Positions 1 to 11,207 of a DNA stretch of 64,000 bases are shown here, piece by piece (within the stretch, counting starts at the first letter, position 1; the number at the start of each line of letters is the position of its first letter). The DNA is taken from positions 62,001-126,000 of the forward strand of contig JAOTON010001136.1 in NCBI GenBank assembly GCA_034440635.1, given 5' to 3'. The notes below the pieces were generated by a model. It was not told the origin of the DNA and did not search any database. It saw only the letters and a list, made by a program, of their open reading frames with translations. This stretch comes from Lepas anatifera. Lineage: Eukaryota; Arthropoda; Thecostraca; Lepadidae. A program made the position numbers and the translations under genes.

Positions 1-60
1 TGGAATTTCAGACAGCTTGAAACAAATAAAGGTGTATATCTACCGAATTATTTCAATATG

Positions 61-870
61 TCAGTTTTCCGGAAAAAATATGGCGGCCATAGGCGGATCC
101 AGAGGGCAAAGTGGGCACGTGCCCCATAGGCGGATCCAGGGGGCAAAGGGAGTTTGTGCCCCCCATCGACCCTCTGCGCTCCCTGAAATGGTCACGGGCC
201 CCCTGAAATGCTGCTTCCCACCCCCCCCTCCTAGGATGCGAAAATCGGCTCCCACCGGTAGGATTTTGCGCCCATCCGAGAGGGTCTTCCGGTAAAGAAT
301 GGCGCCCGCGGGAAAGCGTCCCCCCCGATCGGAAATCCTGGATCCGCCTATGATAGCGGCCCAAGGATAAAGGCCTACCCCTAACCCTGCATGAAGCAGG
401 CTCAAAGGAGTAGAAGGAGGCATAGGCGGATCCAAGTTTTTTTCGAAAGGGGGCGTCATCCGAGCAGGGGGTGCCAAATTCTATCATAGAGTGGCCAATT
501 TTCACATCCAGGACCTCTTTGGGGGGGGGGCTCAAGCGTCTCCCGCCATAGCCTTCGATCAGTCTCCGCGTATGTTTTTACTACATGCACTCTGATATCT
601 TGAGGGGGGGGATTGAGACCCTAGGGAACCCCTATTAGGTGGGCGCAAAATCTTATCGGATTTTCGCATCCTGCGGGGGGGCGGTGGGAAGCAACATATC
701 AGGGGGGCGCCATCGACCTTTCAGGGGGCGCCGTGACCATTTCAAGGGGCGCCGAGGGTTGATCAGGGGGTCGCCGAGGGTCGATGGGGGGGTGGTGCCG
801 AGGGTCGATGGGGGGAGGGGCGCCGAGGGTCGATTGGGGGAAACGTGACCCTCTTTCCCCGCCTGGATCT
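61..870. repeat. Cluster of hAT-terminus-like repeats (CATAGGCGGATCCAG)
   Basis: The motif CATAGGCGGATCCAG and its reverse complement recur near 85, 135, 340 and 425. G-runs and short tandem units built on GGGGCGCCGAGGGTCGAT follow at about 690-840. GGCGGATCCAGGGGG-type ends are typical of hAT non-autonomous elements, so I read this as nested or eroded copies. No complete pair of ends with a target duplication is visible. Open frames across it look like by-products of the G/C-rich repeats. Confidence 0.55.
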
Positions 871-1430
871 GCCTATGAATGAAGCACCCCAGTAGAAAAT
901 ATCGAGTTGATGCATCGGCGCACTATAATTCATCAAAACACTACGGAATAATTCAAACGATCTTGGGGACAAAAACTACAGGATCTAAGAACTTTCTAAT
1001 ACAAATCAATATAAAAAAGCTTAGAAAATGCGAAAATACCACTTTTAAGCACTACTTACTTCATAAACAGATGAAAGGCACGGTTTTCCTCTATTTCCTC
1101 ATTCTTCAGCACATGGTGGGCAGCAACTGTGTGACGCCAAGAGAAATATTTTTTCCGTCTAAAATTTTGGAATTTTGTTTTTATACTACCATTTTTTCAT
1201 TGAATTTCCCCAAAATTATTTTAAAAAATAATACCTGTCTGGCTGCACAGTTTCAGAGCAATCTTTCCATCGTTCTTTACCGTTGGGGCTGGATCACGCA
1301 GTTTAGACGAATATTTGAGGGAGGGTTCAAAGACAGATTTTCTAATTCAAAGTAGAACTCCCCCTCAAATTTTAAGAAGAGTTAAAATTGACCAGGTAGA
1401 AAGATTCCCCTTGTATTTTCTAAGCTCCTG
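871..1430. other. No recognised feature
   Basis: AT-richer unique-looking DNA. A plus-strand open frame (879-1355) has no domain, no coding-like composition and no convincing splice sites. I do not call a gene. Confidence 0.5.
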
Positions 1431-1439
1431 TTGTGTTTT

Positions 1440-1605
1440 CTGAAAACATCGTTCCGGGCGTTCCCATCCTTGGGAACGTGCGTTTCCATTTATGGAAGAA
1501 GCGTTCCCAAATATGGGTCAATATTCCCATTATTGGGAACGTAGCTATTCTTGGGAACGCTGACCACAGTTTCCCCCACTGGAATAGGCGTTGCCAAGAT
1601 GAGTT
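1440..1605. repeat. Palindromic word repeat GTTCCCA/TGGGAAC
   Basis: The word GTTCCCA and its complement TGGGAAC alternate about ten times in 160 bp, giving many small palindromes such as TTCCCATTATTGGGAA. This resembles the short-word arrays at 2.9, 7.3, 7.7, 26.1 and 32.8 kb, each built on a different word. It may be the subterminal or internal array of a non-autonomous DNA element. No ends were found. Confidence 0.5.
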
Positions 1606-2870
1606 TCCGCTGTCACCAAATGTAGACCGGGGTCTTCGAATACGGCAGCTCTAAACTTGCAGTGTTGTATTGTTCCCCATACACACAGCCGACATCATAT
1701 CCGGAAGGCACGGATGATTCCCGGAACTGGATAATAATGAGGATAAAGATGCCAAAGATGACGAGACGAAGCGACAAGACCAAGATGAAGATGTCAAGAC
1801 GACGATATCAAGCCCACGATATCAAGACGCGTCCTGTACACGAAACACTGTCAGAACTAGGCAAGCCCCACAGGCAGCGTTATCACTTCCGTAGCTGACT
1901 TTAATTACACTTTAAGTAAAAACAATTCCCCGCCCTGAAACCCTAACATCCATAGCCAACACTTGCCCATACACAAGCCAAAAACCGTGCAAAAATATTT
2001 AACCGGTTAACCAACGATGAAATCCAATCAACACAGCTTTATCCAACAGTTAATCAGCGAGAAACGATGTAATTTCTCTGTAACCAAGTAACCTACCGTT
2101 TAGAGATCAGACGCGATGCTGTTTACACAAGAACCAAGGCAGGAATGGCGCCGATCCCATTGTCCGGTTCGCGCCACAGCGCTGAGCGCGGGAACTGGCT
2201 CGGCCTCTCATTGGTTTGCGGACGCACATCACTAAGCCAGGAAAGTAATTAAAATCATACTAGAGATAAATTTAAGAGTGTTAAACTACAAGTAAATAAC
2301 AGTACAAAATTTAACTTACATTTCTGATAAAGTACTACGCGCCGACAATGATTAAAAAGTCTAGGGGTAAACATAGCTCCGCACCGAGATGCAAGAATCT
2401 CCGTGAATGACAAGAGGTGCAAATTTTACACAGTCGAAGGCGATCCACAGCGCCTGCACTCCCTACATTCTACTAATTAATTCAAATGAAGAAATAGTTT
2501 TCACAATTCTCAGCCCTGTCACACCATCCCCATCCAAACCACCGGCCTGTTCAACTTTTATTTACTCTTAACTGGGACCGAGCCCTGAGAATACGGAACT
2601 TAATAAACGCGTTCAAAAGGTATCTCACAATTTTTTTCCGGCAGCAAAAATGTGTTTTTCCAAAGACACTATGCTACTCCTCGTCCCACGGAGATTGTGG
2701 GAGGCAAGGAACTTAATCCGCGTTCAGCCAGGGCTCACTCGTCACGACAAAACCAGTGGGCATAACAAATGAATTTTCGACTCCAATATGCCTTAACTTG
2801 CACACTGTAACAGATAGCACATGCTCCGCTGATTTCTCCGATGTTAAGTACTTGCATGAGTTGGCTAACC
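1606..2870. other. No recognised feature
   Basis: I see no convincing gene, RNA or repeat here. A purine-rich stretch at about 1735-1820 gives a charged open frame without domains. Confidence 0.45.
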
Positions 2871-2874
2871 CAGC

Positions 2875-3175
2875 TAACATGCCCAGGTGGGGCCCACATG
2901 GGCATTTGATGGGCATGGTGGGCTAGATGGGCCATGGGCTAGAGGTGGGCAAATTCATGGGCCGGAGGTGGGCCCCACATGTGGCTAGCCCATATTATGA
3001 ACATGATCATAATTATCCAAATGTCTCATCTCCGATGCATTTGTAAATACTTAACACTCTCAAGCCTATTCAAAGCATTGATTGTATGGATGAGCATGCA
3101 TGGGCTGAACATGGGTGATCGATGAACAACCCATATAGTGGGTTGAAGTTGGGGCATATCTGGGCTGCCCACATT
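2875..3175. repeat. GGGCCCACATGGGC-type word repeat
   Basis: Irregular repeats of TGGGC/GCCCA words (TGGGGCCCACATGGGC, GGTGGGCTAGATGGGCC) run through this stretch. A second block with the same words lies at 7205-7510, so this is a dispersed repeat and not a local microsatellite. No target duplication was recognised. Confidence 0.55.
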
Positions 3176-4034
3176 TGTGTCTTTAAAGAAAGAATTAATT
3201 GTAGGTATATGTTATTTTAGTGTTAATACTGAAGTATGTGGGGAACTTGGTGTAAATAAGCCAAACGGGGGAGCTATACTGTATAAGTCTCTATGGTTAA
3301 AATACTCTAAATTAATTTCGGTTGAGCTCGAAACTTCCTTTCCGCGGAGGATCCCCACGCTGGCAATTGCGTCTCCAAGCTACCGAAGGCACGAGAACAA
3401 ACAAATGAAAAAATATTAGCTGTTGCATATTGAATCTTTCTGTTTTGCTTCTGAAGTTAAAGTTTTGACAGTGCATAATATTTCATTGGCATAAAGCGCC
3501 AATCTATTTCATAAATATTAGTATTAGGAATCAGGTTTTGGAGCTCCTCAGTGTATTATTAAAGTGCAAGATATCTGCATAAACATTCCATATTCACATT
3601 TACTTATTTTCAATACTTTAGAAATATTCACAGACAATGACAGGCGAACCAGGTGAAGACAAGCTGGCAATCAGGTGCGATTTCAGCTTTCATTGGCATC
3701 GGCGCGGACCGAGGGCTGCAGCGGCGGGGTGTGGTGCATGGCGTCACCACCGGCACCGGCGGCGACCCAGGTAGGCTCCATTCTTTGAATGTCGGCCGCA
3801 GGAGCCCCGAATCACATCTCCGTCATTGTTCTCGTTGTGGAAAGTGTGTTGTTGCCCCTTCACCCGCTTGAGGTACATACCTAGCCAACTCTGGATCCGC
3901 CATCGGGTCCCGACTAGGGCCTGCTTCCTCCGGAATCTGTTCCGTCGCGTGCTCGGTTTCCGTTCCTGGGGACCTGCCTGCCATTTCCATATTTCTATTT
4001 TCATAATTCTAACATACCTAATTCATATCATGCC
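3176..4034. other. No firm feature; open frames around 3635-3990
   Basis: A plus-strand frame from an ATG at 3635 reaches a donor-like CCCAG|GTAGGC at about 3773. The opposite strand also carries open frames over 3744-4004. No domain is recognisable and no partner exon was found. It could be an isolated exon or a gag-like relic; I leave it unassigned. Confidence 0.2.
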
Positions 4035-5740
4035 TTAACACGCGCATTGACGGGGGTCTGAGCCACCTTCGCATTGACGGGGGGGGCGGGTACCCGCCCC
4101 CCTAAGATCTCGAGAACCACGGTAGGTAGCGAAAAACGGTAAACGGCGTTGGGCTGCCCATCCACTTCTCCATCGAAAACATTTGAACCATTTTTTTTGT
4201 CAGGTCACATTTAACACGCGCATTGACGGGGGTCTGAGCCACCTTCGCATTGACGGGGGGCGGGTACCCGCCCCCCTAAGATCTCGAGAACCACGGTAGG
4301 TAGCGAAAAACGGTAAACGGCGTTGGGCTGCCCATCCACTTCTCCATCGAAAACATTGGAACCATTTTTTTGTCAGGTCACATTTAAGGTCACGAGAGGT
4401 CAAAACATGCCCGTCATAGGGATAACATGTAAATTCAGTTTTTCGGCCATTAAATCTGAACAAGTAAAGATAGAGCAAAACGACTTGAACTATATGAATC
4501 CTCTTAGCAAGCCGAATCGAATGATATATAATTTGACCTTGCTAGGTCAAATCAAGGATTTGACCTGACCTGAGGTCAGGTCAGGGTCAAATTATATAAA
4601 ATGCATATCATTAGAACCGCAAAGCCCAGGCGAGTCTAATGCAGCTAAAATAAATGCTCTATCACCATCCGTTACTGAGTTATTCCGTAAAAACCCTTTT
4701 TCCCATGTATTTCCAATGGAGAGGTCATGCCTCGTACCTGACCTTAGGTCATCGATATCAAAAATACCGGAACATATTTTAGAGAACTCGGTGGGGCCAG
4801 TATGTGATATGAGTTTCAATCGGATAAGTTCACCCTGCTCCGACTTATGCCATCTTAAACTTTTTTTGAGGTCGGGTCACTTGACCTGTAATGGTGACCT
4901 GACCTGAGATGACCTAACCTCAAAATTTTCACAGAAGTTGTAAAAATGATGAGGGAAAAGGTATACCAAGTACGGCGGCGCTACGCGCCGCCGTTTTTCT
5001 GCTATCTCCGAAAAACCCGAGGGGGCGGGTACCCGCCCCCCCGTCAATGCGCGTGTTAAGGTCACGAGAGGTCAAAACATGCCCGTCATAGGGATAACAT
5101 GTAAAATTCAGTTTTTCGGGCATTACATCTGAACAAGTAAAGATAGAGCAAAACGACTTGAACTATATGAATCCTCTCAGCAAGCCGAATCGAATGATAT
5201 ATAATTTGACCTTGCTAGGTCAAATCAAGGATTTGACCTGACCTGAGGTCAGGTCAGGGTCAAATTATATAAAATGCATATCATTAGAACCGCAAAGCCC
5301 AGGCGAGTCTAATGCAGCTAAAATAAATGCTCTATCACCATCCGTTCCTGAGTTATTTCGTAAAAACCATTTTTCCCATGTATTTCCAATGGAGAGGTCA
5401 TGCCTCGTACCTGACCTTAGGTCATCGATATCAAAAATACCGGAACATATGTTAGAGAACTCGGTGGGGCCATTATGTGATATGAGTTTCAATCGGATAA
5501 GTTCACCCCTGCTCCGAATTATGCTATCTTAAACTTTTTTTAGGTCGGGTCACTTGACCTGTACTGGTGACCTGACCTGAGATGACCTAACCTTAAAATT
5601 TTCACAGAAGTTGTAAAAATGATGAGGGAAAAGGTATACCAAGTACGGCGGCGCTACGCGCCGCCGCCGCCGTTTTTCTACTATCGCCGAAAAACCCGAG
5701 GGGGGGGGCGGGTACCCGCCCCCGTCAATGCGCGTGTTAA
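4035..5740. mobile_element. TTAA-flanked non-autonomous element, family A, tandem copies
   Basis: Ends read TTAACACGCGCATTGACGGG on the left and the reverse complement on the right, with TTAA at 4035, 4211, 5056 and 5737. The layout is a duplicated left-end block (4039-4210), a full copy (4215-5055), and a copy lacking its left end (5060-5736). Copies share inner palindromes GCGGGTACCCGC and a GGCGGCGC/GCGCCGCC hairpin, and many AGGTCA/TGACCT half-sites. No transposase is encoded. TTAA targets are typical of piggyBac, and also of Kolobok and some others. The superfamily is inferred only from the target. Confidence 0.8.
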
Positions 5741-5762
5741 GCTCTCCCCCTCTCTGTGTCAT

Positions 5763-5791
5763 GTGTGTGTGTGTGTGTGCATGTGTGCGTG
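5763..5791. repeat. (TG)n microsatellite
   Basis: A run of TG dinucleotides with a CATG interruption lies between a family A and a family B element. Confidence 0.8.
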
Positions 5792-5818
5792 CGGGCGTAC
5801 GTACTTGATTCCGAACGT

Positions 5819-6847
5819 TTAACCCTGGCCCTACCGGGGGCCATCGATGGCCCCCATAAAGGTTTTTCCGGGATGGCAGAAAAACGACGAGGCGCAGCAC
5901 CGCGGTTGAGAGCTTTACCTCTCACCCCATCATTTTCCCCACCATCCCTGAAATTTTTACCCCGGGCCACCCAAGGTCAGGTCACCAGGCGAGGTCAACC
6001 AAGGTCACCTCACTTCAACTTTTGAGCTCTATTAGAGCTACGTTTTGAAATCGATCGATTTGAAACTTCCTACACTTCATGGCCCCTCCAGGTCCTACAA
6101 GGTGTATATCCGGGATTTTTTTATTTCGTGACCTGAGGTCAGGTCACGAGGTGACCTCTCCCATTGAAAAAGCATGGGGAAAAGCTGTCTTATGATCTAA
6201 AAGTCACAAAAAGATTGAAAATGCTCGGCTTGCTCAGAAAAGCATTCTTGGACACCCTTTCACGGATACCAGGGCCATATTTGCCCTTTGACCTCTCCAA
6301 GGTCATCCAAGGTCACGGGGTTAAAAACAGTATTTTGACAATAACATTAGACCTAATTAAGCTAGAGCGCTCAATCAAACACCATCGTGTACGTCTTGTC
6401 ACTGGCTTTCATTTGATATACGACAAAGTCACTTTCTGACGTTTCGTGACCTCAGGTCATATTAGGTCACGAGGTGACCTCTGGAGGTCAAACCACTGGC
6501 GGGAGGTCTTTACGCTCCACATAGCGGAAAAAGATCTGCCATTTTTCTATCAAATGTACTTTACCAGGTCTCAATAGCTCTAATGGCATAAGAGTTATGC
6601 CCAGTTTGCTTAAGCATTGCATATTTGAGTGAAAATAGCCGATATTGACCTAACTTAACCTCTGGAGGACAAACCATTGACCTGAGCGCTTAAACATGCA
6701 AAGTAATTTTTTACTGAATTCACGCGAGCTTTCTAATGCACTTCGCAGGTTTGCGTTAACCCCCATATTTTCGGAGTTAGATGGGGGCCATCGATGGCCC
6801 CCGGTGGGGCGATGGTGGCGCCGGACCCCCGGTGGGGCGCGGGTTAA
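5819..6847. mobile_element. TTAA-flanked non-autonomous element, family B, copy 1
   Basis: Bounded by TTAA at 5819-5822 and 6844-6847. Both ends carry a palindrome around CCATCGATGG inside G/C runs, then GGTGGGGCGCGGG at the right. The interior holds repeated TGACCT/AGGTCA motifs. It matches the copy at 16023-17056 along its whole length, including the stretch with CATGGGGAAAAGCTGTC. The internal frame (6164-6439) is not conserved as an open frame in the other copy, so I call no gene. Confidence 0.75.
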
Positions 6848-7204
6848 ATCACTGAATTTTAACATACGATTGTGTTCGACAGGAGCAACCAACGAAACTC
6901 CCTAACTTCTGAAACGACCAAGGGTCAGCTGGAGACTGCCCTCCGTAAAATATTTACGGGGGCTCAGGATCGGGAAGGAGGCCGCCAACAGAGGATGCCA
7001 GCTGGACATAGCCAGTGAACGCCGAGGGGAGTTTTTGCCTCTCGGAGGAGTGTGCTTAAACACATTTGACATATGTTAATATGTTGGCTGAAATACATTT
7101 GGGCAGCTGAAAATATACTTTATGTGCAATGTTCTGGTGGCAGACAAGGAAATGGATTGGATAAGATCCCTGTTATACAAGGCAAGCACCTTTTGTGGGC
7201 CAGA
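6848..7204. other. No recognised feature
   Basis: Unique-looking sequence between a TTAA element and a word repeat. No coding signal. Confidence 0.4.
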
Positions 7205-7510
7205 CCATTTTTACATGGTTCTGCCCATATGCACTTCACCACGTTACACTTTGCGGGGCTACACCTAATCACTTTTCTGCCCAGATGAGGCCTATGTAGA
7301 TTTAATTGGCTGGCCTACACTGTGCCCACCTTGAGCCCATATTGCATGGCCCATATGGGCCCCACATTGGACCCACCTGATGCCTACATTGGCCAGCCCA
7401 CATGGGCCCCACCATTTACCCAGGGACAAATTAACATGGGGCCCATGTGGGTTGCCCACATGGGGCCCACAAAGCGGCCCATGTTGGCCCCACAGTGGGC
7501 CATCATAGTA
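7205..7510. repeat. GGGCCCACATGGG-type word repeat, second block
   Basis: GCCCACATGGGCC-like words recur in both orientations. They are the same words as at 2875-3175. The open frames here, which repeat Gly-Pro-His-Met, are a by-product of the repeat. Confidence 0.55.
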
Positions 7511-7734
7511 ATGTTGACTGGGTAATTTGTCCTTAAATCTATCCAAAACAGTCGTGTTTGGGCTACTTCCATGACATTTTGGTGATATTGTTTTCTTTTT
7601 TGGTTTTAATCGCGTTTTCCTTCTCCTTCAAGGATTTATTTGCATTTTTATTGAAGCAAAGATGCCCAAAAAATGGGATAAACAAAGATATAGTAAGTTT
7701 TTTTTAGGTTACGTTAAAAGTGCCCTTTTTCCCC

Positions 7735-7868
7735 GGGGTGCCCCTCAAAGTTGGTGTGCCCAAGATACCTTTACTTTTCAGGTGTGCCCCCCATACCAAA
7801 GCTCTGGCTGCGCCCCTGGGCACTCGCACCGACGAGATCCGTCGAAAATGTCATACTTTTCACACTGG
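7735..7868. mobile_element. Solo end of a CCAGTCTG-type transposon
   Basis: GTGCCCC-like words (7735-7845) are followed by a tail containing GACGAGATCCGTCGAAAATG and ending CACACTGG at 7868. The same tail closes the element at 32652-33009, and a diverged form closes the 5.7-kb element ending at 26173. I found no matching left end or target duplication, so this is either one terminus or a decayed copy. Confidence 0.45.
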
Positions 7869-7918
7869 CCCAGCAGAGTGTGCGATAACATACATACGCC
7901 ATTCTGAATAATTCCTCT

Positions 7919-8214
7919 GACCAGAATACTGGGGTGAGTGACCTTAACCTGTGACCTTCACCTTCATGTAGGTTGACCTTGACATATAACCTGATTATAT
8001 GACGTTATGACGTCACCAATCGGTCTCCAGTGCGGGTGAACTGGTGCGACCGCGTGATTGCGACGGTCTCAGCATAAAAGTCTAATTTTGAAATCATTCA
8101 TCATTATCATTATTACACGAATCCGAGACAAGTTTGCAGTTGCTGGTCGCGTTGGATAATAGACACGTACTTGGCCCTGTAGTATTTGTATTCCATTGAG
8201 AAAGATAAGGTCAT
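7919..8214. other. No gene; short TGACCTT-rich patch
   Basis: At 7935-8000 TGACCTT/TGACCTG motifs occur several times, as in the TTAA elements. No element ends are visible. Confidence 0.35.
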
Positions 8215-8980
8215 ATGTATGAATTAGGGTAATGGCGAAGCAGATGTCACAGGAATATGCCAGATTGTCACCTTGGGAAATATTGTCAAAATATCCCCAT
8301 ATTCTGAAGAAAATCCCGACGTGATCAAGCGTGATCCCACCCACTGGACGCGCCCACGTGATCAGTGGCGTGCTCAGACAACTAGAAAGGGGGAGTTTTT
8401 GCACAGAGGTTTGGTTAGGTTTAGGGTTAGGTTAGGTTAGGTTAGGTTAGGTTAGATTAGATTAGATTAGGTTAGGTTAGGTTAGGTTAGGTTAGGTTAG
8501 GTTAGGTTAGGTTAAGTTAGGTTAGGTTAGGTTAGGTTAGGTTAGGTTAGGTTAGGTTAGGTTAGGTTAGGTTAGGTTAGGTTAGGTTAGGTTAGGTTAG
8601 GTTAGGTTAGGTTAGGTTAGGTTAGATTAGGTTAAGTTAAGTTAGGTTAGGTTAGGTTAGGTTAGGTTAGGTGAGGTCAGGTCAGGTCAGGTCAGGTCAG
8701 GTCAGTTGAGTATGCCCCCTAGTCTGGGGATATCACCCCTCTTTCTAGAATCTGAGTTCGCCTCTGGGTACCACTTAACACTGCTCAAACCCGTAAGTAA
8801 AGTAATCTTGGCTCAAACCCTCCCTCCTTCCGTCTGTTTCACCTCTAGGGATTTTCTTGCAGAATGTGGGGATATTTTGAAAATATTTCCCAAGGCGAAT
8901 CTGGGGATATTTCGGAAACATTTCCCAAGGTGATGATCTGGCATGTTCCCGATATCTGCTTGACATCTGCTTCACGAATA
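8215..8980. repeat. Inverted repeat enclosing the telomere-like array
   Basis: The left arm (about 8215-8318) contains CCTTGGGAAATATTGTCAAA. Its reverse complement returns at about 8848-8975, followed by the same CATCTGCTTC-type flank. The right arm has an extra partial duplication of its GGGGATATTT motif. The arms are about 80-85% alike by eye. Confidence 0.7.
8411..8705 (+). repeat. Interstitial (TTAGG)n array grading into (TCAGG)n
   Basis: About 50 copies of TTAGG with scattered TTAGA/TTAAG variants, then about six copies of AGGTC at 8672-8705. TTAGG is the standard arthropod telomere unit. Here it is internal, with unrelated DNA on both sides, so it is an interstitial array and not a chromosome end. 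Confidence 0.9.
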
Positions 8981-9100
8981 CCTGAATGGTACATGTAGGT
9001 AGAAGAAAAGAAAAGAGGCCCCCACGTGTGTGCAAGGCCTGTGACTCCCAGCCGCTCGTTAGGGTAAATGAGGAACAATTGGGAATTTTCTATGTGGGAT

Positions 9101-9365
9101 GTTTCATTGGATCATAGGAAAAACATCGAAAGCTCCCAAAATGCTATGGTTTTTACTAGACATTATATTGTTGACTGCCAGAGTGAATCCAGATTCTTCT
9201 TAAATACCTCCACTGAATTGGCCTCTACAATATGTCCAGGCAGGTTATTCAAATTGTTGCAGGCACGAATTGGTAGGTGGAATGGTATAACTAGGGCAGA
9301 CGTCTCAGCTTTGCCAGATAGAAACCTTGGGTTCATCGCTGGAAGAGAAAATTCCCAAGACCCAG
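9101..9365 (-). pseudogene. LINE ORF2 C-terminal fragment
   Basis: The minus-strand frame within 9163-9400 reads the usual end of a non-LTR reverse-transcriptase polyprotein: a NNLP motif, then IVEANSVEVFKKNLDSLW. This corresponds to the WNxLPxxVVxAxSxxxFKxxLD signature of CR1/Jockey-like LINEs. It is a short relic with no reverse transcriptase core. Confidence 0.6.
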
Positions 9366-9394
9366 AAAATTTCCCCAGTTTCCCAGGCTTTCCC

Positions 9395-9985
9395 CTGAGA
9401 GGGAATTTAGGGAATGGATCTAGGCCCATAGGCGGATCCAGAGAAGGGGGATTTAGGTCATGGGCGGATCCAGGGAAGGGGGAGAAGACAGGGCCCTGTA
9501 AAGAAGGCGTACGTGTCATAGACGGATTTAGGAAGTTTCCAGTGCACTACATGGCAATTCCTGGCATAGGCGGATCTAGGGATTTAGGCCCATAGGCGGA
9601 TTCAGGAGGGAAACTGCCAAAGTGCACCACAGAGCAAGGGATATCTGGCATAGGCGGATCCAGAGAAGGGGATTTAGGTCATGGGCGGATCCAGGGAAGG
9701 GGGAGAAGACAGGGCCCTGTAAAGAAGGCATACGTGTCATAGGCGCATTCAGGAGGTTTGCGGTGCACTACAGAGCAATTCCTGGCATAGGCGGATCTAG
9801 AAAATGGAATTTAGGCTATGGGCGGATCCAGCAAAGGGAAGTAGAAGGGACCCAACAAAGTAGGCATGCGTTTCATAGGCGGATTCAGGAGTGGTGCGCC
9901 GCACTACAGAGCAAGGGATTCCCGGCATGGCAGATGATGATCGTAAACGTGCCCTGTAAAACGAATCATACTTGACATAAAGTGA
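9395..9985 (-). repeat. Inverted relatives of the 17.7-20.0 kb satellite
   Basis: Three to four units carry GGCATAGGCGGATCCAG, then GGGCGGATCCAGGGAAGGGG and AGGGCCCTGTAAAGAAGGC. They are the reverse complement of the satellite monomer at 17735-20005. Spacing is irregular, with one clear step of about 138 bp (9647 to 9785). Confidence 0.65.
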
Positions 9986-9989
9986 TTTT

Positions 9990-10742
9990 TGGGGGAAAAT
10001 TTTGCTTTTTACTACAGAGCAATATATTTACATAGGTGCATCCAGAAAAAGGGAATTTCGGTCATGAGCCTGATCCATGGGATGTTAAGTAGACGGGTAG
10101 TATCCTAGGTCCCTTTCAATGTTCATGTTGCAAATTTAGAACTTTGACCTCTGAAAGGTTATGCAGGAATACTTAAGCAGGTTTTCAGACTTGGTTTAAA
10201 ACGTCACAGGAATTGATTATTAAGCTTTCATTGTTATACATTACGTTTGGATTATTATTGTGTGTCGATTGATATGAATGTTTACTATCTTTGTTCAGAC
10301 GGTGAGCTTGACCTGACCCCGGGTCAGGTCATTATTTATTTTTTGTTCTAGTGTGGTAACATCATGCATCGTTTTTCATTTTCATGCATCATTTATACGA
10401 TTCTCTCTATAGAGTGAAAGCGAATGATGCATAAGCATTGATGCTGATTTAATTTTGTCAAACGCTATAGAGTCCAGAAACTCTTCTCTAGTCTGTCACT
10501 TTCTCTGACCTGTCATGACCTCAATATTGATCTGAGCCAAGAAGTGACTGACTTGGTCTCGTCATGAATGATTTTGAGCTATTCATAAAAGTGACTAGCT
10601 TAGTCTTGTCATGAATCATTTTGAGCTATCCATCAGCTTTCGTGTATTCTTTTTGCTGTCCCTCATATGACCCGGAGATCGAGCGGGTATTTGACCCCCC
10701 TGGGGCGAGAGTGGTTGCGATTGTCACTGGGATGGGTGTTAA
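9990..10742. mobile_element. Diverged family C TTAA element relic
   Basis: Over about 10140-10680 the order of motifs matches the element at 57558-58564: TACTTAAGCAGGTTTTCAGA, TTACGTTTGGATTATTA, GACCTGACC..GGGTCAGGTCA, and CCTGTCATGACCTCAATATT. It ends near a TTAA at 10739. The left end is not identifiable. Confidence 0.55.
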
Positions 10743-10798
10743 ACCCTTAACTTGGATATACTATTAACGATTAACTCTTTCCATAACGTTCTCCGCAG

Positions 10799-10947
10799 GT
10801 GCTGAGACGCTTTGCACCAGGCCGCTCCTGATGTCACCGCGGCGTCTGGAAGCAGGCGGTACTCTGGTCACCCTAATCGGGACCACCGAGGGCACCCAAC
10901 CCACCGAGAGCAAGCCTCCCGTCTCCGGTCCATTGCCGCAGGTGTAA
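10799..10947 (+). CDS. Candidate terminal exon or retroelement fragment
   Basis: A splice-acceptor-like stretch (pyrimidine-rich, CTCCGCAG at 10791-10798) precedes an open frame of about 48 codons ending at TAA 10945-10947. Read in that frame it is Pro/Thr/Gly-rich, without a domain. No upstream exon joins it in this window. It could be the 3' part of a host gene or LTR-element sequence. Confidence 0.2.
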
Positions 10948-11207
10948 CACCAGGACATTCACCCTGGCCAAGCCCTGTGTACCGATTTCTCACTGTTCAT
11001 GTGCTCTTGTTTAGTTTGCTAGTAGGAAGTCATTGATCACGGGACTGACCCGTTTGAGCTCGGTGATTCCTGGATGAGGATCTCTTTGCGGTTGTGTTTA
11101 GAACGTTAAGATTGTTTGCTGAAGTAATGTAATTTGTTGGCCCTTGTATTGTTCAATGGACGTTTATTATGATTTCGCCCTGCCTGACTCACTGAATGTT
11201 GGTGATC

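Noticed and set aside
1662..1898. Small basic protein gene
   Set aside because: Lys/Arg/Met-rich frame from a purine-rich stretch; no homology or splice context.
8411..8705. True chromosome end
   Set aside because: Non-telomeric DNA continues for thousands of bases on both sides and the array is short and degenerate.
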